Shown: positions 38,491 through 46,919 of the stretch, piece after piece
Layout of the letters: each line of letters opens with the position of its first letter
Position numbering within the stretch: the stretch's first letter is position 1
NCBI RefSeq assembly: GCF_013408175.1
Contig: NZ_JACBYW010000005.1
Coordinates: 124,001 to 188,000, forward strand
Direction: 5' to 3'
Length of the DNA: 64,000 nucleotides
DNA from: Actinopolyspora biskrensis
Lineage (GTDB): Bacteria > Actinomycetota > Actinomycetes > Mycobacteriales > Pseudonocardiaceae
Translations under genes and position numbers: made by a program
The notes under the pieces: model-generated
The model's input: only the letters and a program-made list of their open reading frames with translations
What the model was told of the DNA's origin: nothing
Database searches by the model: none

Positions 38491-40020
38491 ATGACCCAGA
38501 CCGCTCGTGGCAGTGCCGAAGAGCATACCGGGACGGTGATCTCGGAGACGTCGTCCGAACCGGCCGACTTCGACTCGCTCGACCCGAGAACGGGTGAGAC
38601 CGTCGGTACGCACCCGGTCCACGATCAGTCCCGGGTCCAGCGGGCGGTCGACACCGCGCGAACCGGGCAGCGGTGGTGGGAGGAGCTCGGCTTCGAGGGG
38701 CGGAAACGGCGGCTGGACGCCTGGCGGAGGCTGCTGGCCGCGCGGTTGGACGAAGCGGCGGAGCTGATCTCGGCCGAGACCGGCAAACCACGGGACGACG
38801 CGCGGCTGGAACTGGTCCTGGTCGTCGACCACCTGCACTGGGCAGCGGCCAACGCGCCCAAAGTTCTCGGCAGGCGCAGGGTCTCGCCCGGGGTCCTCAT
38901 GTCCAACCAGGCCGCGACGGTGGAGTACCGTCCCTTCGGAGTGGTGGGGGTCATCGGACCGTGGAACTACCCGGCCTTCACCCCGATGGGGTCCATAGCC
39001 TACGCGCTGGCCGCGGGCAACGCGGTGGTGTTCAAACCGAGCGAGCTCACCCCGGGAGTCGGCGAGTGGTTGGCGAGCACCTTCGCCGAAGTCGTGCCGG
39101 AACACCCGCTGCTCCAGGTAGTCACCGGTTTCGGTGAGACGGGAGCGGCGCTGTGCCGCGCGGACACGGACAAGGTCGCCTTCACCGGATCCACCGAGAC
39201 GGGGAAGCGGGTCATGGCCGCCTGCTCCGAGTCGCTGACCCCCGTGCTGGTGGAGTGCGGCGGAAAGGACGCGCTGATCGTCGACTCGGACGCCGATCTG
39301 CGCGCGGCCGCCGAGGCCGCCGTGTGGGGCGCGGTCTCCAACGCGGGACAGACCTGCATAGGCGTGGAGCGCGTCTACGTGGTCGACTCGGTGGCCGACA
39401 GGTTCGTCCAGCTCGTCTCGGACCGCGTGGAGAAGTTGCGTCCCGGTGGGCAGCCCACGGCCGACCTCGGCCCCATCACGATGAGTTCGCAGGTCGACGT
39501 GATCCGCGAGCACATCGCGGAGGGAGCACGGCGCGGCGGGAGGGCCGTGGTCGGTGGTGACGACTCGGTGCGACCCCCCTACGTCGACCCGGTGGTGCTC
39601 ACCGATGTCCCCGAGGACTCCGCGGCGGTGACCGAGGAGACCTTCGGCCCCACGATCGTGATCAACAGGGTGCGCACGGCGGACGAGGGGATCGAACGCG
39701 CCAACGCGGGCAGGTACGGCCTGGGCGGGACCGTGTTCTCCCGGGCCCGCGGCAACGAGCTCGCCAGGAGGATGCGCAGCGGGATGGTCGCCGTGAACTC
39801 GGTGATCTCCTTCGCCGCCGTTCCCGCCCTCCCGTTCGGCGGAGTGGGCGACTCCGGGTTCGGCCGGATCCACGGCGCGGACGGGCTGCGCGAGTTCACC
39901 AGAGCCCAGGCCGTGACGCGCACCAGGTTCCCCATGCCGATCAACCCGATGACCTTCGGGCGCTCCGCGCGGACCGTTCGGCGTCTCGTCGCGTTGATGC
40001 GGCTGGTACGCGGACGCTGA
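38491..40020 (+). CDS. Aldehyde dehydrogenase (NAD(P)-dependent)
   Basis: Oxidises an aldehyde to the acid; 509 aa. Cofactor-binding GVIGPWNYPAFTPMGSIAYALAAGNAVVFKPSE and VAFTGSTETGKRV; general-base Glu in LVECGGKDALIV; catalytic Cys in NAGQTCIGVERVY. The C-terminus ends in a basic, hydrophobic tail (RTVRRLVALMRLVRGR) that may associate with the membrane, as in class 3 fatty-aldehyde types. Located just before dhaKLM, but a repeat-bearing gap of 472 bases separates them. Confidence 0.92.
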   Translation: MTQTARGSAEEHTGTVISETSSEPADFDSLDPRTGETVGTHPVHDQSRVQRAVDTARTGQRWWEELGFEGRKRRLDAWRRLLAARLDEAAELISAETGKPRDDARLELVLVVDHLHWAAANAPKVLGRRRVSPGVLMSNQAATVEYRPFGVVGVIGPWNYPAFTPMGSIAYALAAGNAVVFKPSELTPGVGEWLASTFAEVVPEHPLLQVVTGFGETGAALCRADTDKVAFTGSTETGKRVMAACSESLTPVLVECGGKDALIVDSDADLRAAAEAAVWGAVSNAGQTCIGVERVYVVDSVADRFVQLVSDRVEKLRPGGQPTADLGPITMSSQVDVIREHIAEGARRGGRAVVGGDDSVRPPYVDPVVLTDVPEDSAAVTEETFGPTIVINRVRTADEGIERANAGRYGLGGTVFSRARGNELARRMRSGMVAVNSVISFAAVPALPFGGVGDSGFGRIHGADGLREFTRAQAVTRTRFPMPINPMTFGRSARTVRRLVALMRLVRGR

Positions 40021-40060
40021 AGCGGGCCTCCCCCGGGGGGCTCGCTCCGCTCGGCGGCGC

Positions 40061-40230
40061 GGGTGGCCGAACCCCTCGCGGTCTCGTGAGCGGGCGCCCC
40101 GACACCGGGTGGCGGTGCTCCCACGACGGCGGGACCGCCCTCGTGGGAGCACCACGGGAAACCCGCGGCGGTGCCGACCGCGCAGGTGGAGGCAAGCGGC
40201 CTCGGCGCTCGCCCGAGGGCCGGCCCGGCC
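40061..40230 (+). repeat. Alpha repeat, copy C
   Basis: Reads GGTGGCCGAACCCCTCGCGG, then TCTCGTGAGCGGGCGCCCCG, ACACCGGGTGG, a centre with GGCGGGACCGCCC, then CTCGTGGGAGCACCACGGGA and AACCCGCGGCGGTGCCGACC. It is very similar to copy F. The end hairpin is decayed. The rest of the gap to dhaK (40231-40492) shows no gene but carries the dhaK ribosome site GAGGAGG. Confidence 0.75.
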
Positions 40231-40492
40231 GAGCGAGTGCTCGCCCGATCCGCGCGGGCGCTGAGCCGGGGCATCCGAGCCGGGCGAACCACGACGTCCG
40301 GAAGCGGTCGGGTGTGGGAGGCGACGATGTCGATGATCCGCCGTATGGTGGCCTCATCGGCGCGGACGGTTTCGTGCGGAGCCATCGCGCTGAAACGCTT
40401 TCCACGGGAATCCGTACGCATCGGAGCCCGTTTCGGATTCCTTCGGTTCGGCTCAGCCGAGGCCGTGGCACGTGCCGTTGAGGAGGCCCTGC

Positions 40493-41488
40493 GTGAAAAA
40501 GATCATCAATGCTCCCGCCGACGTCGTGGTCGACGCGCTCCGCGGGATGGCGGCGGCTCATCCGGACGGACTCCGGGTGCAGACCGATCCGGCTTTCGTG
40601 ACACGTTCCGACGCGCCGGTGACGGACAAGGTTGCCCTCGTCTCCGGAGGGGGCTCGGGGCACGAGCCGTTGCACGTGGGGTTCGTCGGTTCGGGGATGC
40701 TGGACGCCGCGGTCCCGGGGCCGGTCTTCACCTCGCCCACCCCGGACGCCGTGCAGGCCGCGATCGGCAGGGTGGACGCGGGGGCGGGAACGCTGCTGGT
40801 GGTCAAGAACTACACCGGTGACGTCCTGAACTTCGAAACCGCCGCCGAACTCGCCGAGGCAGCTGGCGTCGGAACCCGCACGGTGGTGGTGCAGGACGAC
40901 GTGGCGGTCCAGGACTCGACGAACACGGCCGGCCGCCGGGGCGTGGGAGGAACCGTCCTGGTGGAGAAGATCGCGGGCGCGGCCGCCGAACGTGGTGACG
41001 ACCTCGCGACCTGCCACGAGATCGCAGAGCGGGTGAGCGCCAACGTCCGCTCGATGGGGATGGCGCTGACCGCTCCGACCGTTCCGCACGTCGGCGAGCC
41101 GAGTTTCACCCTCGCCGACTACGAGATGGAGATCGGGGTCGGCATCCACGCCGAACCGGGCAGGGAACGGGTGGAACTGGAATCGGCCGACGGCATAGTG
41201 CGCCGCCTGCTGGACCCCGTGCTGGAGGATCTGCCCTTCCGGGAAGGTGACGAGGTGCTGCTGTTCACCAACTCGATGGGAGGGACCCCCGCGACCGAGC
41301 TGTACCTGGCCCACGGCATAGCGGAGAGGATGCTCGCCGACCGCGGGCTGCGCGTGACCCGCAGGCTGGTCGGCCCGTACATCACGAGTCTCGAGATGCA
41401 GGGGATGAGCCTGACGCTGCTGAAACTCGACGACGAACTCAGGCGGTTGTGGGACGCACCGGTGCGGACCTCGGCGCTCACCTGGTGA
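40493..41488 (+). CDS. dhaK: PTS-dependent dihydroxyacetone kinase, subunit DhaK
   Basis: Binds dihydroxyacetone covalently for phosphorylation by DhaL. The protein has 331 aa. VALVSGGGSGHEPLHVGFVG and VKNYTGDVLNFE are conserved DhaK motifs. The hemiaminal-forming His is residue 219 in EIGVGIHAEPG. GTG at 40493 with GAGGAGG upstream. The phosphate comes from PEP through DhaM and HPr. The product, DHAP, enters glycolysis; glycerol or DHA use is inferred. Confidence 0.94.
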   Translation: MKKIINAPADVVVDALRGMAAAHPDGLRVQTDPAFVTRSDAPVTDKVALVSGGGSGHEPLHVGFVGSGMLDAAVPGPVFTSPTPDAVQAAIGRVDAGAGTLLVVKNYTGDVLNFETAAELAEAAGVGTRTVVVQDDVAVQDSTNTAGRRGVGGTVLVEKIAGAAAERGDDLATCHEIAERVSANVRSMGMALTAPTVPHVGEPSFTLADYEMEIGVGIHAEPGRERVELESADGIVRRLLDPVLEDLPFREGDEVLLFTNSMGGTPATELYLAHGIAERMLADRGLRVTRRLVGPYITSLEMQGMSLTLLKLDDELRRLWDAPVRTSALTW

Positions 41489-41540
41489 TCCCCGAGCCGC
41501 CCCACGAGATCGACAGGACTTCTTGCGGAGTGGTCCGCGT

Positions 41541-41700
41541 GGGGGCGGTCGGGGGAACCTCGGCAGGCCCTCGCTGCGGGAACCGGGACATCTGGCGGCC
41601 ACCCGCGCAACGCCCCGGCCGTCCGCGCGAGGCCCGCGCCCGAGCACCCAGGCCGTGCCGACCGCTCGGGTGACGGTTTCGGCGCTGCCTGCGCCGAAGG
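41541..41700 (+). repeat. Alpha repeat, copy D (inside the dhaKLM cluster)
   Basis: Reads GGGGGCGGTCGGGGGAACCT, then CCTCGCTGCGGG, GCAACGCCCCGGCCGTCC, GCCGTGCCGACCGCTCGGGT, and ends with the hairpin TTCGGCGC-TGCCT-GCGCCGAA (41678-41698). It splits dhaK from dhaL by 338 bases, unusual for this operon, and its hairpin could lower expression of dhaLM relative to dhaK. Confidence 0.75.
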
Positions 41701-41826
41701 GGAAGCCCTCGGATCCATGCCGTCAGCTCGGCCGGGGCCCCGGTGGGAGTCCGGGCTCTGCGCCGACGGGGACCACAGCCACAGTGGATCGTGCCGGAAG
41801 GCCTTCGAAAGATTGGTAAAGACCAC

Positions 41827-42465
41827 ATGTCTTGTACGACGCAGCACGTAGTAGAGGCGATGCGCAGCGCGGCGAACTCGGTCTCCGAGCACCGCGACGA
41901 ACTGGTGGAACTGGACAGGGCGATCGGGGACGGCGATCACGGGGAGAACATGGAACGGGGGTTCCTCGCCGTCCGGAACCAGCTCGAGCTCACCGTGCCG
42001 GAGAGCCCGGCGGCGGCGCTGAAGTCGGTGGCGACCAGCCTGATCTCCTCCGTCGGCGGGGCAGCCGGGCCGCTGTTCGGCACGGCCTTCCTCCGCGCCT
42101 CCACGGCCGTGGGGGACGCCGAGACCCTGGACGGCCCCACGGTGGCCGCCGCGCTGCGTGCGGCCCTGGACGGGGTCACCGCACGCGGGAAGGCCGAGCG
42201 CGAGGACAAGACGATGGTCGACGCGCTGGCGCCCGCGGCGGAAGCCGCCGAGGCCGCGAGCACGACCGCCGGCTCCGGCCCGTCGGCGGTGCTGCGCGCG
42301 GCGGCGGAGGCGGCGGAGACCGGCGCGCGAACGACCGTTTCGTTGATCGCCAAGAAGGGCAGGGCCTCGTACCTGGGCGACCGCAGTGCGGGGCACCTGG
42401 ATCCGGGGGCGCGTTCCGTGGTCCTGTTGTTGAACGCCTTCGCCGATGTGACGGGAGCCGAGTGA
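41827..42465 (+). CDS. dhaL: PTS-dependent dihydroxyacetone kinase, subunit DhaL
   Basis: ADP-binding kinase subunit, 212 aa, that transfers phosphate to the DHA held by DhaK. The Mg/ADP site is DRAIGDGDHGENMERGF, and GGAAGPLFGTAFLRAS is the second conserved block; KTMVDALAPA is the third. The ATG lies at 41827 with a weak ribosome site. The stop overlaps the dhaM start by one base (TGATG). Confidence 0.94.
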   Translation: MSCTTQHVVEAMRSAANSVSEHRDELVELDRAIGDGDHGENMERGFLAVRNQLELTVPESPAAALKSVATSLISSVGGAAGPLFGTAFLRASTAVGDAETLDGPTVAAALRAALDGVTARGKAEREDKTMVDALAPAAEAAEAASTTAGSGPSAVLRAAAEAAETGARTTVSLIAKKGRASYLGDRSAGHLDPGARSVVLLLNAFADVTGAE

Positions 42466-43169
42466 TGCGAGTCGGTTTGGTGATCGTTTCCCACAGCGGT
42501 CCGCTGTCCGACGGGGTCGTCGAGCTCGTCGGGCAGATGGCTCCGGAAGTCCGGGTCAACGCGGCCGGGGGAACCCCGAGCGGGGGTGTGGGAACGGACT
42601 TCGAGGCCACCTCCGCAGCGCTGGCCGCCGCGGAGACGGGGTCCGGTGTCGTGCTGCTCTACGACCTGGGCAGCGCCCGGATGACGGCGGAACTGGCCGT
42701 GGAGTCCCTGGCTGAGCCCAACACGGCAGTGGTGGTCGACGCCCCGCTGGCCGAGGGGGCGGTCGCGGCCGCTGTCGCGGCCCAGAACGGGGACGATCTC
42801 GAGGCCGTGGCCAGAGCGGCCGAACAGGCCGCGGGCGCGGGCGGGGCGGAGGAGTCCGAGGAGGCCGCGGCGACCTCCGCCGCGGAAGGCGCCTCCGTGG
42901 CGACCAGAGCGGAAAGCGAATTGACCCTGGAGAACGAGGTGGGGCTGCACGCCAGGCCCGCAGCGTTGCTCGCGCGTTCGCTGACCGGGCTCGACGCCGC
43001 CGTGACCGTCTCCTTCGGTGAGAGCACGACCGACGCGCGCAGCGTGCTCGGCGTGATGGGGCTCGGGGCGCGCAAGGGGGATCGGATCGGTTTGCGGGCC
43101 ACGGGACCGGACGCCGAAACCGCGTTGCGGCGGATCACCGAGCTGGTCGAACGCGACTTCGACGAGTGA
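42465..43169 (+). CDS. dhaM: DhaM phosphotransferase with fused HPr domain
   Basis: Phosphoryl donor of the DHA kinase. The 234-aa protein has an N-terminal PTS EIIA (mannose-like) domain with the phospho-His in GLVIVSHSGPLSDG (residue 10), an Ala/Glu linker (about 115-145), then an HPr domain with GLHARPAALLARS. The EI-like domain of E. coli DhaM is absent, so a separate enzyme I must phosphorylate the HPr part. Translation is coupled to dhaL. Confidence 0.92.
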   Translation: MRVGLVIVSHSGPLSDGVVELVGQMAPEVRVNAAGGTPSGGVGTDFEATSAALAAAETGSGVVLLYDLGSARMTAELAVESLAEPNTAVVVDAPLAEGAVAAAVAAQNGDDLEAVARAAEQAAGAGGAEESEEAAATSAAEGASVATRAESELTLENEVGLHARPAALLARSLTGLDAAVTVSFGESTTDARSVLGVMGLGARKGDRIGLRATGPDAETALRRITELVERDFDE

Positions 43170-43184
43170 GGCGATCGGAGGAAT

Positions 43185-43214
43185 TCTCCTCCGCGCCGTC
43201 GTGCGCGGAGGAGA
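43185..43214 (+). terminator. Terminator hairpin after dhaM
   Basis: TCTCCTCCGCG (43185-43195) pairs perfectly with CGCGGAGGAGA (43204-43214) around an eight-base loop. There is no T-run, as is common in high-GC actinobacteria. It begins 15 bases after the dhaM stop and ends before the next promoter. Confidence 0.6.
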
Positions 43215-43245
43215 GGTGCGCGGTCCCGGAGGTAGGCTGATCATC

Positions 43246-44226
43246 GTGCCGTCGCGCTGCTCACTCTCCGGGGTCGCGGTACTGCTCGTCTTGCTGACGG
43301 GGCTCGCCGGGTGCGTGGCCTCCCCTCCGGGCACCCCGGACTCCGGCGATCGGAAGGGCGCGTTGTCCAGCGAGGTGCTCGGGAACCCGCGCACCGTTGA
43401 TCCGTGCGGCCTCGTGAGCCCGGAGCGGTTGGAGCGGTTCGGCGCGGCCGAGCGCGCCGGTACGGTCTCGCTCGGATACTGCCTGCTGCACGTGCGTCCG
43501 GAGCCGGATCAGCTGGTCCAGCTGGCTGTCGGACGGCTGCGTTACGTGGATCCCGAACAACTGACCTCGGACAACCCCGTGCGGCGGAGTGGCGGACTGC
43601 GTCTGGTTCGCGAACCCCCGGTGCCCGAGCACTGCACGTGGCGGATCCTCTTCTCCGACGGGGTCGCGATGAGCGTCGACGCGGACTCGCTGTCCGGGGA
43701 GACCTCGGTGGGGCTGTGCTCGCTCGCCGAGGCCGGGGCGCGCGAGGCCGCGGAAACCATCCGGGAGCGGGAGGTGGAGCACCGGAGCTTCCCGGAGGGA
43801 TCGCTGGCCCGTGCCGATCCGTGTGAACTGCTGTCCACGGAGACCGTGCGCCGGGTCCCCGGCCTGGAGCGGGCCGACCCCCGGGAGACCCCCTCGCGGC
43901 ACAAGTGCAGCTGGGGCGGGGAGGACATCCGGGTGCCCAGCGTCGAGTTGACCCACACGGCGGGCGAGCCACCGCGCAGCCGGGACGCCACGTCAGTGAC
44001 CGAGCGCACCGCGGGCAGGAGAACCGTGGTGGACATCGTCGGCGACGACCCGAAAGTGGGGCTCTGCTCGGCGGAGACCGCTCACATCCCCTTCGGCTCC
44101 CCGCGCTCGGGGGACGTGGAAGTGGCGATGCTGGTGGTCTTCCTTCCCGAAGCCGACGGTCTGCGGGCGTGCGAGTTCGCCCGCGGGCTGGCCGAGCACG
44201 TCTGGCCGCGCCTGCCGGAGCGGTGA
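43246..44226 (+). CDS. Secreted lipoprotein, DUF3558-like
   Basis: A 326-aa protein with a signal peptide and lipobox (VLLVLLTGLAGC) and two tandem similar halves, each with a DPC...LSPE/STE motif (VDPCGLVSPERLERFG; ADPCELLSTETVRRVPG), as in DUF3558 lipoproteins of actinobacteria. Paired Cys residues suggest disulfides in each half. Function unknown. TAGGCT at 43233-43238 lies seven bases before the GTG, so the message is probably leaderless; an upstream GTG at 43201 lies within the dhaM terminator. Confidence 0.75.
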   Translation: MPSRCSLSGVAVLLVLLTGLAGCVASPPGTPDSGDRKGALSSEVLGNPRTVDPCGLVSPERLERFGAAERAGTVSLGYCLLHVRPEPDQLVQLAVGRLRYVDPEQLTSDNPVRRSGGLRLVREPPVPEHCTWRILFSDGVAMSVDADSLSGETSVGLCSLAEAGAREAAETIREREVEHRSFPEGSLARADPCELLSTETVRRVPGLERADPRETPSRHKCSWGGEDIRVPSVELTHTAGEPPRSRDATSVTERTAGRRTVVDIVGDDPKVGLCSAETAHIPFGSPRSGDVEVAMLVVFLPEADGLRACEFARGLAEHVWPRLPER

Positions 44227-44290
44227 CCGCCCCGCGTGGCGGGCGGGGAGATGCTTTCCGGGGAGTAGGGGTGCGGTTAACGTTGGCGGC

Positions 44291-44602
44291 GTGCCTCGTC
44301 GAAACCGCCCCAAGCGTCCAGGCAAGCCGGAGTCAGCGGCTCCCCGTCCGCTCGGCTCCGGCTTCGGTTTCGCGCGTACCGAAACAGCACCGGACGGTGA
44401 CTGGATCGTACGAACCGTTCCAGCCGCGCAGGCGCAGAAGATGTACAGATGCCCCGGCTGCGACCACGAGATCCGACCCGGGGTCGGTCACGTGGTGGCT
44501 TGGCCCGCCGAGGACTACGGCACGGTACAGGACCGGCGGCACTGGCACACCGGCTGCTGGCACGGCCGCAAGCGGAGCGGCCGGGGACTCGGCCCGAGGT
44601 GA
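44291..44602 (+). CDS. Conserved actinobacterial zinc-ribbon-like protein
   Basis: A 103-aa basic protein. The core is KMYRCPGCDHEIRPGVGHVVAW, ending RRHWHTGCW, with CPGC and H..C positions that could bind zinc. The N-terminus is Pro/Arg-rich. Homologues are widespread in actinobacteria and are often labelled ATP/GTP-binding, but no P-loop is present here. Function unknown. It lies upstream of a hydrolase gene on the same strand. Confidence 0.75.
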   Translation: MPRRNRPKRPGKPESAAPRPLGSGFGFARTETAPDGDWIVRTVPAAQAQKMYRCPGCDHEIRPGVGHVVAWPAEDYGTVQDRRHWHTGCWHGRKRSGRGLGPR

Positions 44603-44677
44603 ATTCCACCGTGTCCTGCGCTACTCCCGAGAGGGCGCGGGGACGCTGGCTCACTCGTCCGTGGCAGGATCGCGACG

Positions 44678-45427
44678 ATGAGCACCGAAATTCGCGCGAA
44701 CACCGTGCTGCCCGGCCGTCGGGAGGACGTCACCCTGCACACCGCGGACGGGCTGAGGCTGGTGGGGGAGCTCGCCCTTCCCGAGCACAACGCCCCGCGA
44801 GCTACCCTCGTCTGCCTGCACCCGCTTCCCACCCACGGTGGGATGATGGACTCCCACCTGTTCCGCAAAGCCGCCTGGCGCTTGCCCGCGCTGGCCGATC
44901 TGGCGGTGCTGCGCTTCAACACCAGGGGGACGGCGAGCGAGGCCGGGCGCAGCGAGGGCTCCTTCGACAACGGTGATTCGGAACGTTTCGACGTGGCGGC
45001 CGCGCTGGAGTACGCGGAGTTCCACGACCTCCCGGAAGTGTGGTTGCTCGGGTGGTCCTTCGGGACCGACCTCACGCTGGTGCACGGTCTCGATCCGCTG
45101 GTTCGGGGGGCCGTGCTCATCTCGCCCCCGTTGCGCTGGAGCACCGAGGACCACCTGCGCGCCTGGGCCGAGTCGGGCAAACCGGTGCACGCCCTCGTCC
45201 CGGAGTTCGACGACTACCTGCGTCCCGAGGCGGCCGAGCGCGCGTTCGCCCCGCTGACCCAGGCCGAGGTGACCGGTTTCCCGGACACCAAGCACCTGTG
45301 GGTGGGCAAGGCCGAGCAGGCACTCGACGCCGTCGTGCGGACGGTGGCTCCCGAGGTCCCGACGCCGCTCCCACGGCACTGGGAGGGCGAGACGCGGACG
45401 CACCAGGTCACCATCGTGGACTCCTGA
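44678..45427 (+). CDS. Alpha/beta hydrolase
   Basis: A 249-aa alpha/beta-hydrolase-fold protein. LVCLHPLPTHGGMMDSHLF forms the oxyanion region, GWSFGTD the nucleophile elbow (Ser), and TKHLWVGK the probable catalytic His. The pattern fits the small actinobacterial KANL3/Tex30-like hydrolases of unknown substrate. CAGGAT lies seven bases before the ATG (44678), suggesting leaderless translation. Confidence 0.82.
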   Translation: MSTEIRANTVLPGRREDVTLHTADGLRLVGELALPEHNAPRATLVCLHPLPTHGGMMDSHLFRKAAWRLPALADLAVLRFNTRGTASEAGRSEGSFDNGDSERFDVAAALEYAEFHDLPEVWLLGWSFGTDLTLVHGLDPLVRGAVLISPPLRWSTEDHLRAWAESGKPVHALVPEFDDYLRPEAAERAFAPLTQAEVTGFPDTKHLWVGKAEQALDAVVRTVAPEVPTPLPRHWEGETRTHQVTIVDS

Positions 45428-45481
45428 GGAGGCGGGCGGATCGGTTCGGCCCGGTGTGCTTCCGGAGCCCGCATGAGAGCG

Positions 45482-46018
45482 CTACGCACTCCGAGCGGGA
45501 CCTTTGTTCGTGGGCAGGCGGTAGACCCACTCCCTGTGTCTCCCGTGGCCGTGTTCGGAGCGGAACTCGAACCCGAGCTTCTCGGCCACGCGACGTGCCG
45601 CGAGGTTGTCCGGACGTGTCCGGATCAGTACCGGTGTTCCGGCCAGGTGGGTGTTCGCGTGGTTCACTGCCGCGCCGACCATCTCCGACGCGTATCCCCT
45701 GTTCCACGCGCTCGGGCGGAGCCGGTAGTAGAGGTTGAGCACCGATTCTCCGGACCACTCGGCACGGCGCAGGCCGCCGAACCCGATCAGCTCCGAGTCG
45801 GAGCGAGTCTCGATCGCCCAGTAGCCGATCCCGTACTCGGCCCACTGCTCGACCCATTTCCGCAAATCGGAACTTACCCGACCGCCGTGCGGAGTGCCCT
45901 CGGGTCGATGGCGGTTGGTCGCGGGGTCGGTGTGGACAGCGAGCATGGCGGGCTCGTCAGTGAGCTCGACCGGACGCAGGAGCAGTCTTTCTGTGGATAT
46001 TCGTGCGGGGATGCCCAT
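45482..46018 (-). CDS. GNAT acetyltransferase (RimJ/RimL type)
   Basis: A 178-aa acetyltransferase with the RimJ-like pattern: STERLLLRPVELTDEPAML at the N-terminus, then IGFGGLRRAEW, NLYYRLRPSAWNRGYASEM with the acetyl-CoA loop, and RVAEKLGFEF at the end. These enzymes acetylate protein N-termini or small molecules; the target is unknown. Convergent with the hydrolase at 44678. Confidence 0.85.
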   Translation of the reverse strand: MGIPARISTERLLLRPVELTDEPAMLAVHTDPATNRHRPEGTPHGGRVSSDLRKWVEQWAEYGIGYWAIETRSDSELIGFGGLRRAEWSGESVLNLYYRLRPSAWNRGYASEMVGAAVNHANTHLAGTPVLIRTRPDNLAARRVAEKLGFEFRSEHGHGRHREWVYRLPTNKGPARSA

Positions 46019-46124
46019 CCGGGGCGATGATATTGCTTCGCCGGGGACCGTGTCTGCGGACGTGCTCCACCGTGACTGATCAACGCACCGCGCGGAGCGT
46101 GATCTTCTGCGGCACCATGGGGAC

Positions 46125-46895
46125 GTGCACTACATCGAATCGGGAACCGGACCGCCGCTGGTGCTGCTGCACGCCTTCCCGGTGGACGCGCGGATGTGGC
46201 GAGGTGTTCGGGCCGAGCTCGAGGAGCACTGCAGGGTCATCACGCCGGACCAGCGCGGACTGGGGCGCAGCCCGCTGGACGGTTCCGCCGCTCCGAGTCT
46301 CGAGCTGGTGGCCGACGACCTGCTCGCCCTTCTCGACCGGTTGGAACTCCCGCGGGTCCGGCTGGGCGGGTGCTCCATGGGCGGGTACGTCGCCATGTCC
46401 GTGCTGCGCAAGGCGCCGGAAAGGGTCGCGGGACTCGTCCTCACCAGCACCAGGGCCGATGCCGACGGTGCGCAGCAACGGGAGAACCGGCTGCGGACCG
46501 CCGAGCGCGCGGAGAGCGAGGGGACGGCCGGGTGGCTGGCCGAGAACAACCTTTCCGGGCTGCTCGGTGAGACGACCCTGCGGCAGCGCACGGACGTGGT
46601 TGACGAGGCCCGGGGGCTGATCGAGGAGCAGCCCCCGGACGGAGTCGCCTGGGCGCAGCGAGCCATGGCCGCGCGGCGCGACAGCTTCGACGTGCTGCGC
46701 GACTACGCGGGACCGGCCCTGGTGCTGCGCGGCGCGGAGGACGGTCTTACCCCGTCGGAGCCCGTACGGGACATGGCCGTGTCGTTGCCGAACGGTCGGC
46801 TGGTGAGCCTGCCCGGGGCGGGACACCTCGCTCCGCTGGAGACACCGGCCGGCTTCGCGGGCGAACTCCGGGAGTGGCTGGCCGAAACGGGCTGA
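46125..46895 (+). CDS. Alpha/beta hydrolase
   Basis: A 256-aa alpha/beta hydrolase. LVLLHAFPVDARMW is the oxyanion region, GGCSMGGYVAMSVL the nucleophile elbow, DGLTPSEPVRDMA the probable acid region, and LPGAGHLAPLETP the catalytic His. It resembles 3-oxoadipate enol-lactonase and related esterases; no pathway neighbours support a narrower call. CACCAT at 46113-46118 lies six bases before the GTG, consistent with a leaderless mRNA. Divergent from the RimJ-like gene. Confidence 0.85.
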   Translation: MHYIESGTGPPLVLLHAFPVDARMWRGVRAELEEHCRVITPDQRGLGRSPLDGSAAPSLELVADDLLALLDRLELPRVRLGGCSMGGYVAMSVLRKAPERVAGLVLTSTRADADGAQQRENRLRTAERAESEGTAGWLAENNLSGLLGETTLRQRTDVVDEARGLIEEQPPDGVAWAQRAMAARRDSFDVLRDYAGPALVLRGAEDGLTPSEPVRDMAVSLPNGRLVSLPGAGHLAPLETPAGFAGELREWLAETG

Positions 46896-46919
46896 AGGAC
46901 CGGGGCACGGCCCGGGCCC

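Noticed and set aside
40300-40421. Possible N-terminal fragment of a minus-strand gene (MAPHETVRADEATIRRIIDI)
   Set aside because: The frame degenerates into the alpha repeat C, and no family or ribosome site could be recognised.
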